A stretch of DNA of 35,155 nt from Paenibacillus glacialis (GTDB lineage: Bacteria; Bacillota; Bacilli; Paenibacillales; Paenibacillaceae): assembly GCF_001637205.1 (NCBI RefSeq), contig NZ_LVJH01000040.1, positions 1-35,155 on the forward strand. Reading direction: 5' to 3'. The position numbers and the translations under genes are program-made. Under the pieces are notes generated by a model that did not search any database, had not been told where the DNA came from, and saw only the letters and a list, made by a program, of their open reading frames with translations. Shown piece after piece: positions 15,057 through 22,268 of this stretch (positions are counted from its first letter, which is position 1; the number at the start of each line of letters is the position of its first letter).

Positions 15057-15811
15057 TCATACCTTATGCTCAAGGTCAATCATGGTTACATCGGATTGAT
15101 CCACTAAGTAAGTTAGTGCTGATTCTTTGCATCGCGTTACTTGCCACGAGGTTTCAGACGTCAACCGAGCAGGCATGTCTGTTGTTAGTTAGCATAGTGA
15201 TTGCTCGATTCGCAGGTGGGATAACGTGGATAGGACAGTGGAAGGCCCTTTCTTTCTTAATAGTCTTTGTATTGCCTTTATTTATAATTACTTTGTTTAC
15301 TGCACCGGGAAGAACGCCGTTGATAGAGGTAGGGGTGATGTCTATTACTATGGAGGGTATGGATATGGCAGGTTCGGTGAGCCTACGGATGTTTACGCTA
15401 TTTCTGACTTCATATGTGTATATTAAGACAACAGACCCGCAAGACTTAGTGGCTTCGTTAACGCAAGTTTTACGCATTCCTTATCGATTTGCTTTTGGCA
15501 TTTCAATGGCACTCACTTTTCTCCCACTACTGCAAGAAGAAGGCCGTAATATCTCGGCTGCACATCATATCAGAGGAAGAAGACAAGGAAGAGGTTGGGG
15601 TGAGCGCTTCACATGGTGGACAACGTTTACGACTGCTGTTGTGTATAATGCGGTTCGACGCGTGCAACAGACAGCCGCTGCGATGGAATCGAAGGGATTC
15701 GGGGCATATCCTGATCGGACTTACCTAAGACCGATCATGTCATGGGAAAAAGGCCGGATACTAGCGATTATAGGGGTTCTGATTACAATTTCATTAGGGT
15801 GGTTTATCTAG
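15053..15811 (+). CDS. ykoC: ECF transporter transmembrane subunit EcfT (YkoC-like)
   Basis: Membrane coupling subunit of an energy-coupling factor vitamin transporter, 252 aa, with about five helices. The start at 15053 shares ATGA with the preceding gene and has AAAAGGAGA 7 nt upstream. Conserved EcfT pieces are HRIDPLSKLVLIL near the N-terminus, AHHIRGRRQGRG as the first coupling motif (normally ARG) and MESKGFGAYPDRTY in place of the second. It joins the two-domain ATPase and the S-component encoded just downstream. Length and gene neighbours match B. subtilis YkoC. Confidence 0.88.
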   Translation: MIIPYAQGQSWLHRIDPLSKLVLILCIALLATRFQTSTEQACLLLVSIVIARFAGGITWIGQWKALSFLIVFVLPLFIITLFTAPGRTPLIEVGVMSITMEGMDMAGSVSLRMFTLFLTSYVYIKTTDPQDLVASLTQVLRIPYRFAFGISMALTFLPLLQEEGRNISAAHHIRGRRQGRGWGERFTWWTTFTTAVVYNAVRRVQQTAAAMESKGFGAYPDRTYLRPIMSWEKGRILAIIGVLITISLGWFI

Positions 15812-15872
15812 AACGTTAACCGTTATGAAATTATGAGGTTGACGGTAGGTTCTGATCGTGTAAAATTAACGT

Positions 15873-15898
15873 GAGAGGTAATCATACTCCTCTTTTTT
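15873..15898 (+). terminator. Weak terminator-like hairpin inside the ECF operon
   Basis: GAGGTA (15875-15880) can pair with TACTCCTC (15885-15892) with one bulge, followed by six T. It lies between the EcfT and S-component genes and may lower expression of the downstream genes. No TPP-riboswitch core could be recognised around it. Confidence 0.35.
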
Positions 15899-15923
15899 AC
15901 ACACTTAAGGAGCTGATTAGGAT

Positions 15924-16541
15924 TTGAGCATGTTATCTTTTTTGAAATGGAAACGAGAACCCTTTACGACATTGGAAATTGTGTTAATGGCGATGCTAGC
16001 CACGGCTAATGCGGTCATGACCTTTTATTTATCGTTTATCAACAAAATATTGAATAGTGCAGGTGGGCCAATTGCAACCGCGACGATCGTAGGGTTATAT
16101 ATGATTTATGGGCTCTTGGCCTATTATATTATTCGTAAACCGGGTACAGCTATGATTACATATGGTATCGGCGGAACGATTCAATGTTTCGTGGGGACGA
16201 GTTATGGGATTGCTTCAGTCATCGTAGCTGCTGTGTGTTATATGGTTGTAGCAGAATTGATGTTTGCAATACTTCGATATAAAAGATGGGGAATAGGTGC
16301 TCTTATGCTAGTAGGCGGGGCGATGGTGCCACTCTGGTTCTTCTTTGCTGCTTATATGTTCGGATATACAGCATGGGGCTGGCAGATACTGAGTATTGCA
16401 TTCGTAGTGCGGGTGTTAAGCGGTATGCTGTTATGTGGTCTTATGACGAAGTTACTAGGGGATAGCTTAGAACGAACAGGCATACTACGTCGCTACAAAA
16501 TTCGGAAAGAGGAATCATCGTATGTCACCGGAAGCCATTAA
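15924..16541 (+). CDS. ykoE: ECF transporter S-component, YkoE family
   Basis: Substrate-binding membrane subunit of 205 aa with about six helices. MLATANAVMTFYLSFINKIL and GGTIQCFVGTSYGIASVI fit the YkoE family, linked in B. subtilis to uptake of thiamine or its pyrimidine (HMP). The start is TTG at 15924 (AAGGAG 11 nt upstream) or ATG at 15930 (AGGA 7 nt upstream). The last 20 bases overlap the ATPase gene. The partner gene ykoF, which encodes a soluble thiamine-binding protein in B. subtilis, is absent here, and no riboswitch is visible, so the ligand is not certain. Confidence 0.87.
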   Translation: MSMLSFLKWKREPFTTLEIVLMAMLATANAVMTFYLSFINKILNSAGGPIATATIVGLYMIYGLLAYYIIRKPGTAMITYGIGGTIQCFVGTSYGIASVIVAAVCYMVVAELMFAILRYKRWGIGALMLVGGAMVPLWFFFAAYMFGYTAWGWQILSIAFVVRVLSGMLLCGLMTKLLGDSLERTGILRRYKIRKEESSYVTGSH

Positions 16542-18129
16542 TCTTGATGAATTAACCTATACTTATGAGGGCGATTCCAAGCCGACAATAAAGGACATGA
16601 CGCTATCGATTCCTGAAGGACAATGGATAGCTATCATTGGACCTGGAGCTAGTGGTAAGTCGACGTTGTGCCAATTGCTTAACGGCTATTTACCCCGTAG
16701 TGGTGGAGGTCGTCGAGAAGGGAGCATCTCAATAGAAGGAATAGATCCCCGGAATGCCTCTATTGCAGACATCGCTGAACGCGTCGGCGTCGTCTTCCAA
16801 GACGCCGACGCTCAGCTCGTGCAGGGCAACGTGGAAGCCGACGTTGCCTTCGGTCCTGAGAATCTGCGGGTTCCCCCCGCAGATATAGCCCACCGCATAA
16901 GCGCTTCGCTAGCGGCGGTGGGCCTTACCTCGCACCGCTATTCGCGGGTGCGAGAGCTCTCCGGCGGCCAACGCCAACGGGCCGCCACAGCCGCGGTGCT
17001 TGCGCTTGAGCCGCGGCTGTTCGTCTTCGACGACTGCACCGCGAGCCTCGATAGCGCGGCGCAAGTGCGGTTCGTGCAAGTATGCGGAAGCTTGCACGAA
17101 CAGGGCCGGACGGTGCTTAACACGTCCGGCCGTTTCGACGATGTCGCGCGCGCAGCAGAGCGCGTCATCGTCTTGCAGGGCGGGGCCGTCGTCCTCGACG
17201 GCCCGCCGCAGGAACTGCTGCGCAAGCATGCTGCGCAGCTGGTACAGCTTGGGCTGCTGCCAACCACGGAGTGGACCGCAGGCACTACCGCGCAGCGCGT
17301 CGCAGATGCCGCATCACCCGGCACGGGTGGTACTACTATCGAATCACCTGTGTCAGGTGGCACTATCGCATCACCCGGCGAGGCTGGCTTCACGCAGTGC
17401 GTCGCAGACGCTGAGTCCCCAGTTAGAAATGTTATCTCCACAAGCAAGACCGCGCTATTGCAACTTCATAAACTGAGTTATACATACCCAGGGGGCCATC
17501 AAGTTCTACGAGACGTTAGTTTCACATTGCAGGCTGGAGATTGGGGCATGATTGTTGGGGAGAATGGTTCGGGTAAGTCCACACTTAGTAAGTTACTAAT
17601 GGGACTGATCCCGGTTCCCCGTAACAGTGTTTTCTGGGACGGCAAAGATATTGCAGGCAGGTCAGTTGCAAATTTAGCTGAGGAGATCGGATACGTATTC
17701 CAGCAGCCTGAACATCAATTCGTTACACACTCCGTCTGGGATGAAGTGACATATGGTTTTAAATCCAAGAGTCACAAGCGTATCACTCTGACCTCACAGG
17801 AAGTGGAATTAGCAGAACAAATGTTACTAGCTGCGGGTCTTTTTGAAAGACGCTATGATTCACCTTATATGTTGAGTCAGGGGGAGAAACGAATCTTAAG
17901 TGTCATATGCCAATTCGTAATCCCAAAAAGGTTAGTTATTCTAGACGAACCGACTTCTGGTATTGACTATGCTGGTGCAGAACGGATTCTTGCACTTTGC
18001 CGTGATAAGGTCCAACAAGGAACTGCGTTACTGATGATTACGCATGATCCTAACTTAGTGGCAAGAGACACATCCGTAGTCCTTCAGCTTCATCAATTAC
18101 GGGGAATTACAACAAAACAGCACGGCTAA
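16522..18129 (+). CDS. ykoD: ECF transporter ATPase with two fused ABC domains (YkoD-like)
   Basis: Energising subunit of the ECF transporter, 535 aa, with two ABC ATPases in one chain. Domain 1: Walker A GPGASGKST (40-48), LSGGQ (146-150), Walker B LFVFDD (166-171). Domain 2: Walker A GENGSGKST (346-354), LSQGE (451-455), Walker B LVILDE (471-476), switch His H508. In domain 1 the catalytic Glu is Asp (D171) and the H-loop His is replaced (TSG at 201-203), so only one composite site looks canonical. The 60-residue linker (245-310) is longer than usual and holds SPxxGGT-type repeats. About codons 87-300 are GC-rich and hairpin-dense. Start ATG has AAAGAGGA upstream and overlaps ykoE by 20 bp. 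Confidence 0.9.
   Translation: MSPEAINLDELTYTYEGDSKPTIKDMTLSIPEGQWIAIIGPGASGKSTLCQLLNGYLPRSGGGRREGSISIEGIDPRNASIADIAERVGVVFQDADAQLVQGNVEADVAFGPENLRVPPADIAHRISASLAAVGLTSHRYSRVRELSGGQRQRAATAAVLALEPRLFVFDDCTASLDSAAQVRFVQVCGSLHEQGRTVLNTSGRFDDVARAAERVIVLQGGAVVLDGPPQELLRKHAAQLVQLGLLPTTEWTAGTTAQRVADAASPGTGGTTIESPVSGGTIASPGEAGFTQCVADAESPVRNVISTSKTALLQLHKLSYTYPGGHQVLRDVSFTLQAGDWGMIVGENGSGKSTLSKLLMGLIPVPRNSVFWDGKDIAGRSVANLAEEIGYVFQQPEHQFVTHSVWDEVTYGFKSKSHKRITLTSQEVELAEQMLLAAGLFERRYDSPYMLSQGEKRILSVICQFVIPKRLVILDEPTSGIDYAGAERILALCRDKVQQGTALLMITHDPNLVARDTSVVLQLHQLRGITTKQHG
16781..17274. repeat. GC-rich tract tiled by consecutive inverted repeats within ykoD
   Basis: Back-to-back hairpins with arms given by position: 16781-16791/16801-16811 (11 bp), 16825-16832/16841-16848, 16862-16870/16876-16884, 16888-16896/16915-16923, 16929-16936/16947-16954, 16963-16969/16980-16986, 16987-16996/17011-17020 (10 bp), 17021-17025/17029-17033, 17039-17043/17055-17059, 17060-17063/17066-17069, 17070-17080/17091-17101 (11 bp), 17104-17112/17123-17131, 17137-17149/17160-17172 (13 bp, one mismatch), 17183-17191/17196-17204, 17217-17224/17232-17239, 17245-17248/17253-17256 and 17264-17267/17271-17274. 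Loops are mostly 4-14 nt (18 in one). Hand counts give 67-73% GC in sampled 60-bp lines here against about 47% at 17701-17760. The reading frame is intact throughout. Confidence 0.85.
17291..17417. repeat. Linker repeats in ykoD
   Basis: A 25-bp direct repeat (17291-17315 and 17393-17417, five mismatches, encoding QRVADAAS and QCVADAES) flanks tandem units of 30, 27 and a partial copy beginning at 17313, 17343 and 17370. The two complete units each hold a small perfect hairpin, CACCCG-gca-CGGGTG (17315-17329) and CACCTG-tgt-CAGGTG (17345-17359). The units encode the SPGTGG / SPVSGG / SPGEAG linker. Confidence 0.7.
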
Positions 18130-18265
18130 GAAATAGTTGCTATACATTCCTTTCTAATTATTCCCATGCAAATAATTAACAAATAGAGGCATGCATTCAT
18201 GTTAGATTTGCTGTAGAATACAAGAAGCGAATCGCTAGATCGAACCTTAGAAAGGAATTATATCT

Positions 18266-19774
18266 GTGAACTCATCAGTAGATATTAAACGTAATTTTAT
18301 TTTGGTCGGTCTTTTGCTCTCAACATTCATGTCAGCGATTGAGGGAACCGTTACTGGACCAGCTGGACCAGCCATTGTAAGTCATTTCGGGGGCATGCAG
18401 CTTATGAGCTGGATATTTACAGCGTACCTTTTGACGATGGCTGTAACCACACCGATTTTTGGTAAAATCAGTGATATTTATGGTCGCAAACCGGTGTTTA
18501 TCGTGGGATCTATCATATTTATCGTGGGATCATTACTCTGTGGATTATCCCAGACCATGGAGCAGCTTATCATATTTCGCGCGATTCAAGGGATTGGTGC
18601 AGGAGCTATCATTCCCGTAGCTTTTACGATTATTGGAGATATCTATCCATTAGAACAACGTGCCAAAGTCCAAGCCATAATTAGCTCGATTTGGGGCATC
18701 TCGTCCTTAATTGGACCTTTACTTGGAGGTTATTTTGTTGATTATTGGAGCTGGCGCTGGATATTTGGATTTAATGTACCCTTTGGATTGTTGTCCATTG
18801 TGCTTATTGTACGATATCTACCTAAACATACGGTGACAAGGAAAGCTAAAGTAGATATAGCAGGAGCGGTCACATTTACCATTGGAGTGACGGCACTCTT
18901 GTTCACGATGGCTACGGGTGGGCAATATTTCGCATGGAATTCGCCCCTACTCATTGGATGTATGGTCATAGCCGTTCTATTCCTAGTGCTGTTTTTTATT
19001 GTGGAGAGAAAAGTCGAAGAGCCTATGCTTCCGCTTCAGCTTTTTCGAATTCGTAACATTGCTGTATCCTCTATAGCGAATCTACTTATTAGTGCGCTCT
19101 TAATTGGGATTACTACATATATGCCATTATGGATTCAGGGTGTTTTGGGTAAGAATGCGACCTTCTCGGGTCTCGCTTTGGCCCCAATGTCGATAGGATG
19201 GGTATTGGGTTCTATTGCAGGTGGAAAGATGTTACTCACTGCCGGTTCACGTAAGACAACGTTAATCGGGGTCGGAGCTATTGTGATCAGCGCCTTTGGA
19301 ATGGCGATGATGACAGGAGAGACATCGAATATTATCTTATTGCTTATCACATTTATTTATGGAATCGGCTTTGGATACGCCTCGACCGTATTCACTATCA
19401 TTGCTCAGTCCTCGGTCGGATATGATCTGCGTGGTTCCTCTACGGCACTCAACTCATTTATTCGTTCATTGGGTCAGACGATTGGTGTAGCGGCCTTCGG
19501 TTCATGGATAAATATTAAGATAGCTACCTTGTTAAAGGTTACACCGGGTGCAGAGAATGTATCTCAAGACGACATAAATAATCTGCTGTCACCAGAAGCA
19601 AGCCAGAATATTCCTGAGTCTCTGTGGCTAAGTATGAGGTCTGTGCTAGAAGGAAGCCTGCATTCGCTCTTTATCATTATGGCTGTCATTGCCATCATCA
19701 GTATGCTGGTGGTGACTAGATTTAGAAATAAGGCACCTTCTTCTGACGATGAGGCAATGGTTACCAAGAATTAG
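18266..19774 (+). CDS. MFS exporter, DHA2 (EmrB/QacA) family
   Basis: Drug:H+ antiporter-type protein of 502 aa with about 14 membrane helices. Motif A is PIFGKISDIYGRKPVF, followed by GIGAGAIIPVAFTIIGD and GPLLGGYFVDYWSWRWIF (motif C and the DHA2-type SWRWIF). The start is GTG at 18266 with AAAGGA 9 nt upstream. It converges with the MarR-family gene across a bidirectional terminator. Substrate unknown; MarR control is possible but the operator would have to be upstream of this gene, where I see no clear dyad. Confidence 0.9.
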   Translation: MNSSVDIKRNFILVGLLLSTFMSAIEGTVTGPAGPAIVSHFGGMQLMSWIFTAYLLTMAVTTPIFGKISDIYGRKPVFIVGSIIFIVGSLLCGLSQTMEQLIIFRAIQGIGAGAIIPVAFTIIGDIYPLEQRAKVQAIISSIWGISSLIGPLLGGYFVDYWSWRWIFGFNVPFGLLSIVLIVRYLPKHTVTRKAKVDIAGAVTFTIGVTALLFTMATGGQYFAWNSPLLIGCMVIAVLFLVLFFIVERKVEEPMLPLQLFRIRNIAVSSIANLLISALLIGITTYMPLWIQGVLGKNATFSGLALAPMSIGWVLGSIAGGKMLLTAGSRKTTLIGVGAIVISAFGMAMMTGETSNIILLLITFIYGIGFGYASTVFTIIAQSSVGYDLRGSSTALNSFIRSLGQTIGVAAFGSWINIKIATLLKVTPGAENVSQDDINNLLSPEASQNIPESLWLSMRSVLEGSLHSLFIIMAVIAIISMLVVTRFRNKAPSSDDEAMVTKN

Positions 19775-19811
19775 GATTAACTGAATGAACATTCCGGTAC
19801 TAACAAAAAAG

Positions 19812-19850
19812 CCTCCAACATCACTTTTAAGTGGCGTTGGAGGTTTTTTT
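19812..19850. terminator. Bidirectional terminator
   Basis: CCTCCAAC (19812-19819) pairs with GTTGGAGG (19836-19843), with an inner ACTT/AGTG-type stem, and T runs on both strands. It ends the DHA2 exporter gene and the opposing marR-like gene. Confidence 0.85.
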
Positions 19851-19905
19851 GTCCAAAATTAAAAAGGATAAGTTTTACGTTATACCTTCTTATATTGTTA
19901 ACGAC

Positions 19906-20397
19906 TTACTTCCTCAAGGATGGAGAAAGACGTTCTGCTTGAATACCCATTTTTTTGAGAAGAGAAATCATTTGACATTTCTCCTCCGCATTTAATCCGC
20001 TTAGTGCTCTGTGAATTCGTTCTGAGAATTTGGGATACAGGTCGTTCATAAGTTGTTCGCCTTCAGAAGTAAGTTCGGCGAATATAACACGTCGATCGGT
20101 AGGGCAAGGTCTGCGACGAAGGAATCCGCGTTCTTCTAATTTATCTATAACATATGTGACATTTCCACTCTGTAGTAACAGCTTGGCACCAATCTGCTGG
20201 ATAGGTTGAGCTCCCTTGTAGTACAGAACCTCCATAACAGCAAATGCCGTAGGATTGAAGCCCTCGATTTTACTGCCGGTTACGGCATGTTCATTCACGC
20301 TTTTGAACGATTTGGCAAAAACACGATATAAGTGTAAAGAGATTTGAGTATCAACTTCTTGGATTTGAATCAAGCTTCTCACCGCCTTTATATTCAT
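19906..20397 (-). CDS. MarR-family transcriptional regulator
   Basis: Winged-helix dimer of 163 aa. The DNA-binding part is AVMEVLYYKGAQPIQQIGAK, then LLLQSGNVTYVIDKLEERGF and the wing RRRPCPTDRRVIFAELTSEG with the D-R-R signature of MarR wings. The C-terminal helices (LNAEEKCQMISLLKKMG) complete dimerisation. A single Cys (C77-like position, RPCPTDRR) sits in the wing; redox sensing cannot be judged. It is divergent from the MFS_3-type exporter gene at 20635, which is the more likely target than the convergent exporter. Confidence 0.9.
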   Translation of the reverse strand: MNIKAVRSLIQIQEVDTQISLHLYRVFAKSFKSVNEHAVTGSKIEGFNPTAFAVMEVLYYKGAQPIQQIGAKLLLQSGNVTYVIDKLEERGFLRRRPCPTDRRVIFAELTSEGEQLMNDLYPKFSERIHRALSGLNAEEKCQMISLLKKMGIQAERLSPSLRK

Positions 20398-20499
20398 AAA
20401 TGGCTTAATTGGATGATTATGTACTTATTTTAAGCGAAGTAACAACATTATGAACATGTGATTTGTCACAATCACAAGACTTTTAATATTTAAAAATAA

Positions 20500-20566
20500 A
20501 ACCTTTATCTTTCCAAAGGTTCCACACAGAATCATTCTTGAGGATAAGAACGAATTCATTCTCGAG
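20500..20566. promoter_or_regulatory. Candidate operators between marR-like and exporter genes
   Basis: AACCTTT (20500-20506)/AAAGGTT (20515-20521) is a perfect 7-bp dyad. Further on, TCATTCT-y-GAG occurs twice as a direct repeat (20532-20542 and 20556-20566), with TTCTT-gaggat-AAGAA between. They lie within the 237-bp divergent region and are plausible MarR-type binding sites. Confidence 0.35.
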
Positions 20567-20634
20567 ACCGATGGATGGTAGACCTTCATTTTGTATCCTT
20601 TAGTTATTGAATGAACGAAAGAGGAGTGGAAGGA

Positions 20635-21933
20635 ATGAATCAAGCGAAATTGACGACCAGAATGCCGTTATTACAGAACCGCCCGTTTGTAGTTCTCATC
20701 ACAGCACAGCTTATTTCTAATCTAGGGGATTGGCTTCATATCCTTGCCCTAATTACTTTGGTAGGGTTCAAATGGCAAGCTACACCTTGGGAGATTATGA
20801 TTCTTTCAATCTGTATGGCAATTCCTATGATGATTGGGGGACCTATTTCAGGATATATCAGTGATAAAATGAACCGTAAACATCTGATGATTGTATCGGA
20901 TATCCTACGTGCGGTTTTTGTGATGGCGTTGATTTTTGCGGGGAGTTTATGGCAGGTATATACAATTATTATAATTAAGGGGTTTATTGATTCATTATTT
21001 TCGCCAGCTAAAAGTGGAAAAATCAAAGAAATTGTACCCTCTGAACATATGGATTCAGCAGTGGCCTTAAGCTCAGGAATTGAGCAAATCACTAAAATCG
21101 TTGGCCCTGCGTTAGGCGGGCTCTTAGTCGCTGCATTTGGTATTCAGGCTTGTTTTCTAATCGATGGAGGCTCATTTCTCTTATCCGCCGTTATTTTATT
21201 AGGAATTCCGGGGGTGTCTAGCAAGACAACGGCCAAAGTGGATCAAGATTCGTTGCTTAAGAATGAGAATAACTCATCATTTTGGAAAGAACTAAGCGCT
21301 GGAATGACACAAATTATGGCCATGCCACTCGTATGTGCAGGACTTATCGTACTCATTATGGTGTTGGTGGTTCTACAAATTGCAGATTCGCAGACCGTGA
21401 CCTTATTTAGAAACATTCCTGGAGTATCAGAGGATCTCCTAGGATGGTGTATTGGGGCAAGTGGATTAGGTACGCTTGTATCTGCACTAATCGTAGGTAA
21501 ATTTCGTGTGAAGCCACTCAGTAAGATGGGAATAGGTGCAGCAATGATGGGGTTGGTGTTTGCTGTGGCACCTCTGATAGCACAGCAGGGTGAGGCAGCA
21601 AGTTACTTTTTGTTTATTGCTTTTCTTATTGCGGGATTTGGTGGTGGGATGGCATTCATTCCTTTTCAGACAATGGTGCAATTACGTACGCCATCCAGCT
21701 TAACAGGCCGGGTATTTGGAACGGTGAATAGCTTGACTAGCGCTGCAGTGATATTGGGACCGGTCTTAGGCGGAGTATTAGTGAGCACGTATGGTCCAAA
21801 TTTGGCATTCATTGTGTCAGGTTCATTGATGTTATTGATGGGGGTAGCCGTGATGTTCGTCAGAATTTGGATAGAAAAGAGAGACATTGATCCGTCCCAA
21901 ACTGAAGGTTTACAAGAGATACCATCTTCATGA
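20635..21933 (+). CDS. MFS exporter, MefA / MFS_3 (DHA3-like) type
   Basis: Membrane protein of 432 aa with about 12 helices. The N-terminus RPFVVLITAQLISNLGDWLH and motif A GYISDKMNRKHLM are characteristic of the MFS_3 family, which includes macrolide exporter MefA and enterobactin exporter EntS; SPAKSGKIKEIVP and the RVFGTVNSL segment in the second half also fit. The ATG at 20635 is favoured over 20611 because AAAGAGGAG ends 8 nt before it. It is divergent from the MarR-family gene. Substrate unknown. Confidence 0.88.
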   Translation: MNQAKLTTRMPLLQNRPFVVLITAQLISNLGDWLHILALITLVGFKWQATPWEIMILSICMAIPMMIGGPISGYISDKMNRKHLMIVSDILRAVFVMALIFAGSLWQVYTIIIIKGFIDSLFSPAKSGKIKEIVPSEHMDSAVALSSGIEQITKIVGPALGGLLVAAFGIQACFLIDGGSFLLSAVILLGIPGVSSKTTAKVDQDSLLKNENNSSFWKELSAGMTQIMAMPLVCAGLIVLIMVLVVLQIADSQTVTLFRNIPGVSEDLLGWCIGASGLGTLVSALIVGKFRVKPLSKMGIGAAMMGLVFAVAPLIAQQGEAASYFLFIAFLIAGFGGGMAFIPFQTMVQLRTPSSLTGRVFGTVNSLTSAAVILGPVLGGVLVSTYGPNLAFIVSGSLMLLMGVAVMFVRIWIEKRDIDPSQTEGLQEIPSS

Positions 21934-22268
21934 AACTCCATTTATTTGAAACCCCTTTACTTCTGCATCGTAATCAATGCTAGCAGAAAGCAGAGTCATA
22001 TACAGAGCATAGCTTCGATACGGAAAGGGCAACTTTTTGTAATCCGTCTCTAGTAATCACTTTGTATAGTCTGACTAGCTACATATTGGTATTCCTGACC
22101 TTATCCAACCATAAATGAACAGTGGTAGTAAAAGGCACTCTGCCTTTATACTACCGCTGTTGTATGTCCCTTTAGCACGATCATTAGTTGTGTAGGATAA
22201 TCACTAACGCTTTTAGAACAATTCAGCTCTGGAGTCACTACTCGAGTGGGTGTTTCTTAGTTGTTCCC
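21934..22268. other. Non-coding stretch with a long stem-loop
   Basis: No supported ORF. The only clear element is a hairpin at 22119-22160: ACAG, GGTAGTA and AAGGC pair with GCCTT, TACTACC and CTGT, with single-base interruptions and a 5-nt loop. Neither strand has a T tract after it, so it is not a standard terminator, though it lies between two convergent genes. Confidence 0.5.

Noticed and set aside
15812..15923. TPP riboswitch before the ykoE-like gene
   Set aside because: I searched by eye for the CTGAGA and ACCTGATCTGG-type cores and found neither; only a weak hairpin with a T run is present.
16781..17274. CRISPR array or integron-like repeat
   Set aside because: Each hairpin is a different sequence, no direct repeat with spacers exists, and the tract encodes a conserved ATPase domain.
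16909..17476. Long open frames on the other frames and strand in the GC-rich tract
   Set aside because: They arise from GC-rich codons lacking stops; their translations are low-complexity Arg/Ser/Ala and overlap conserved ABC ATPase motifs.
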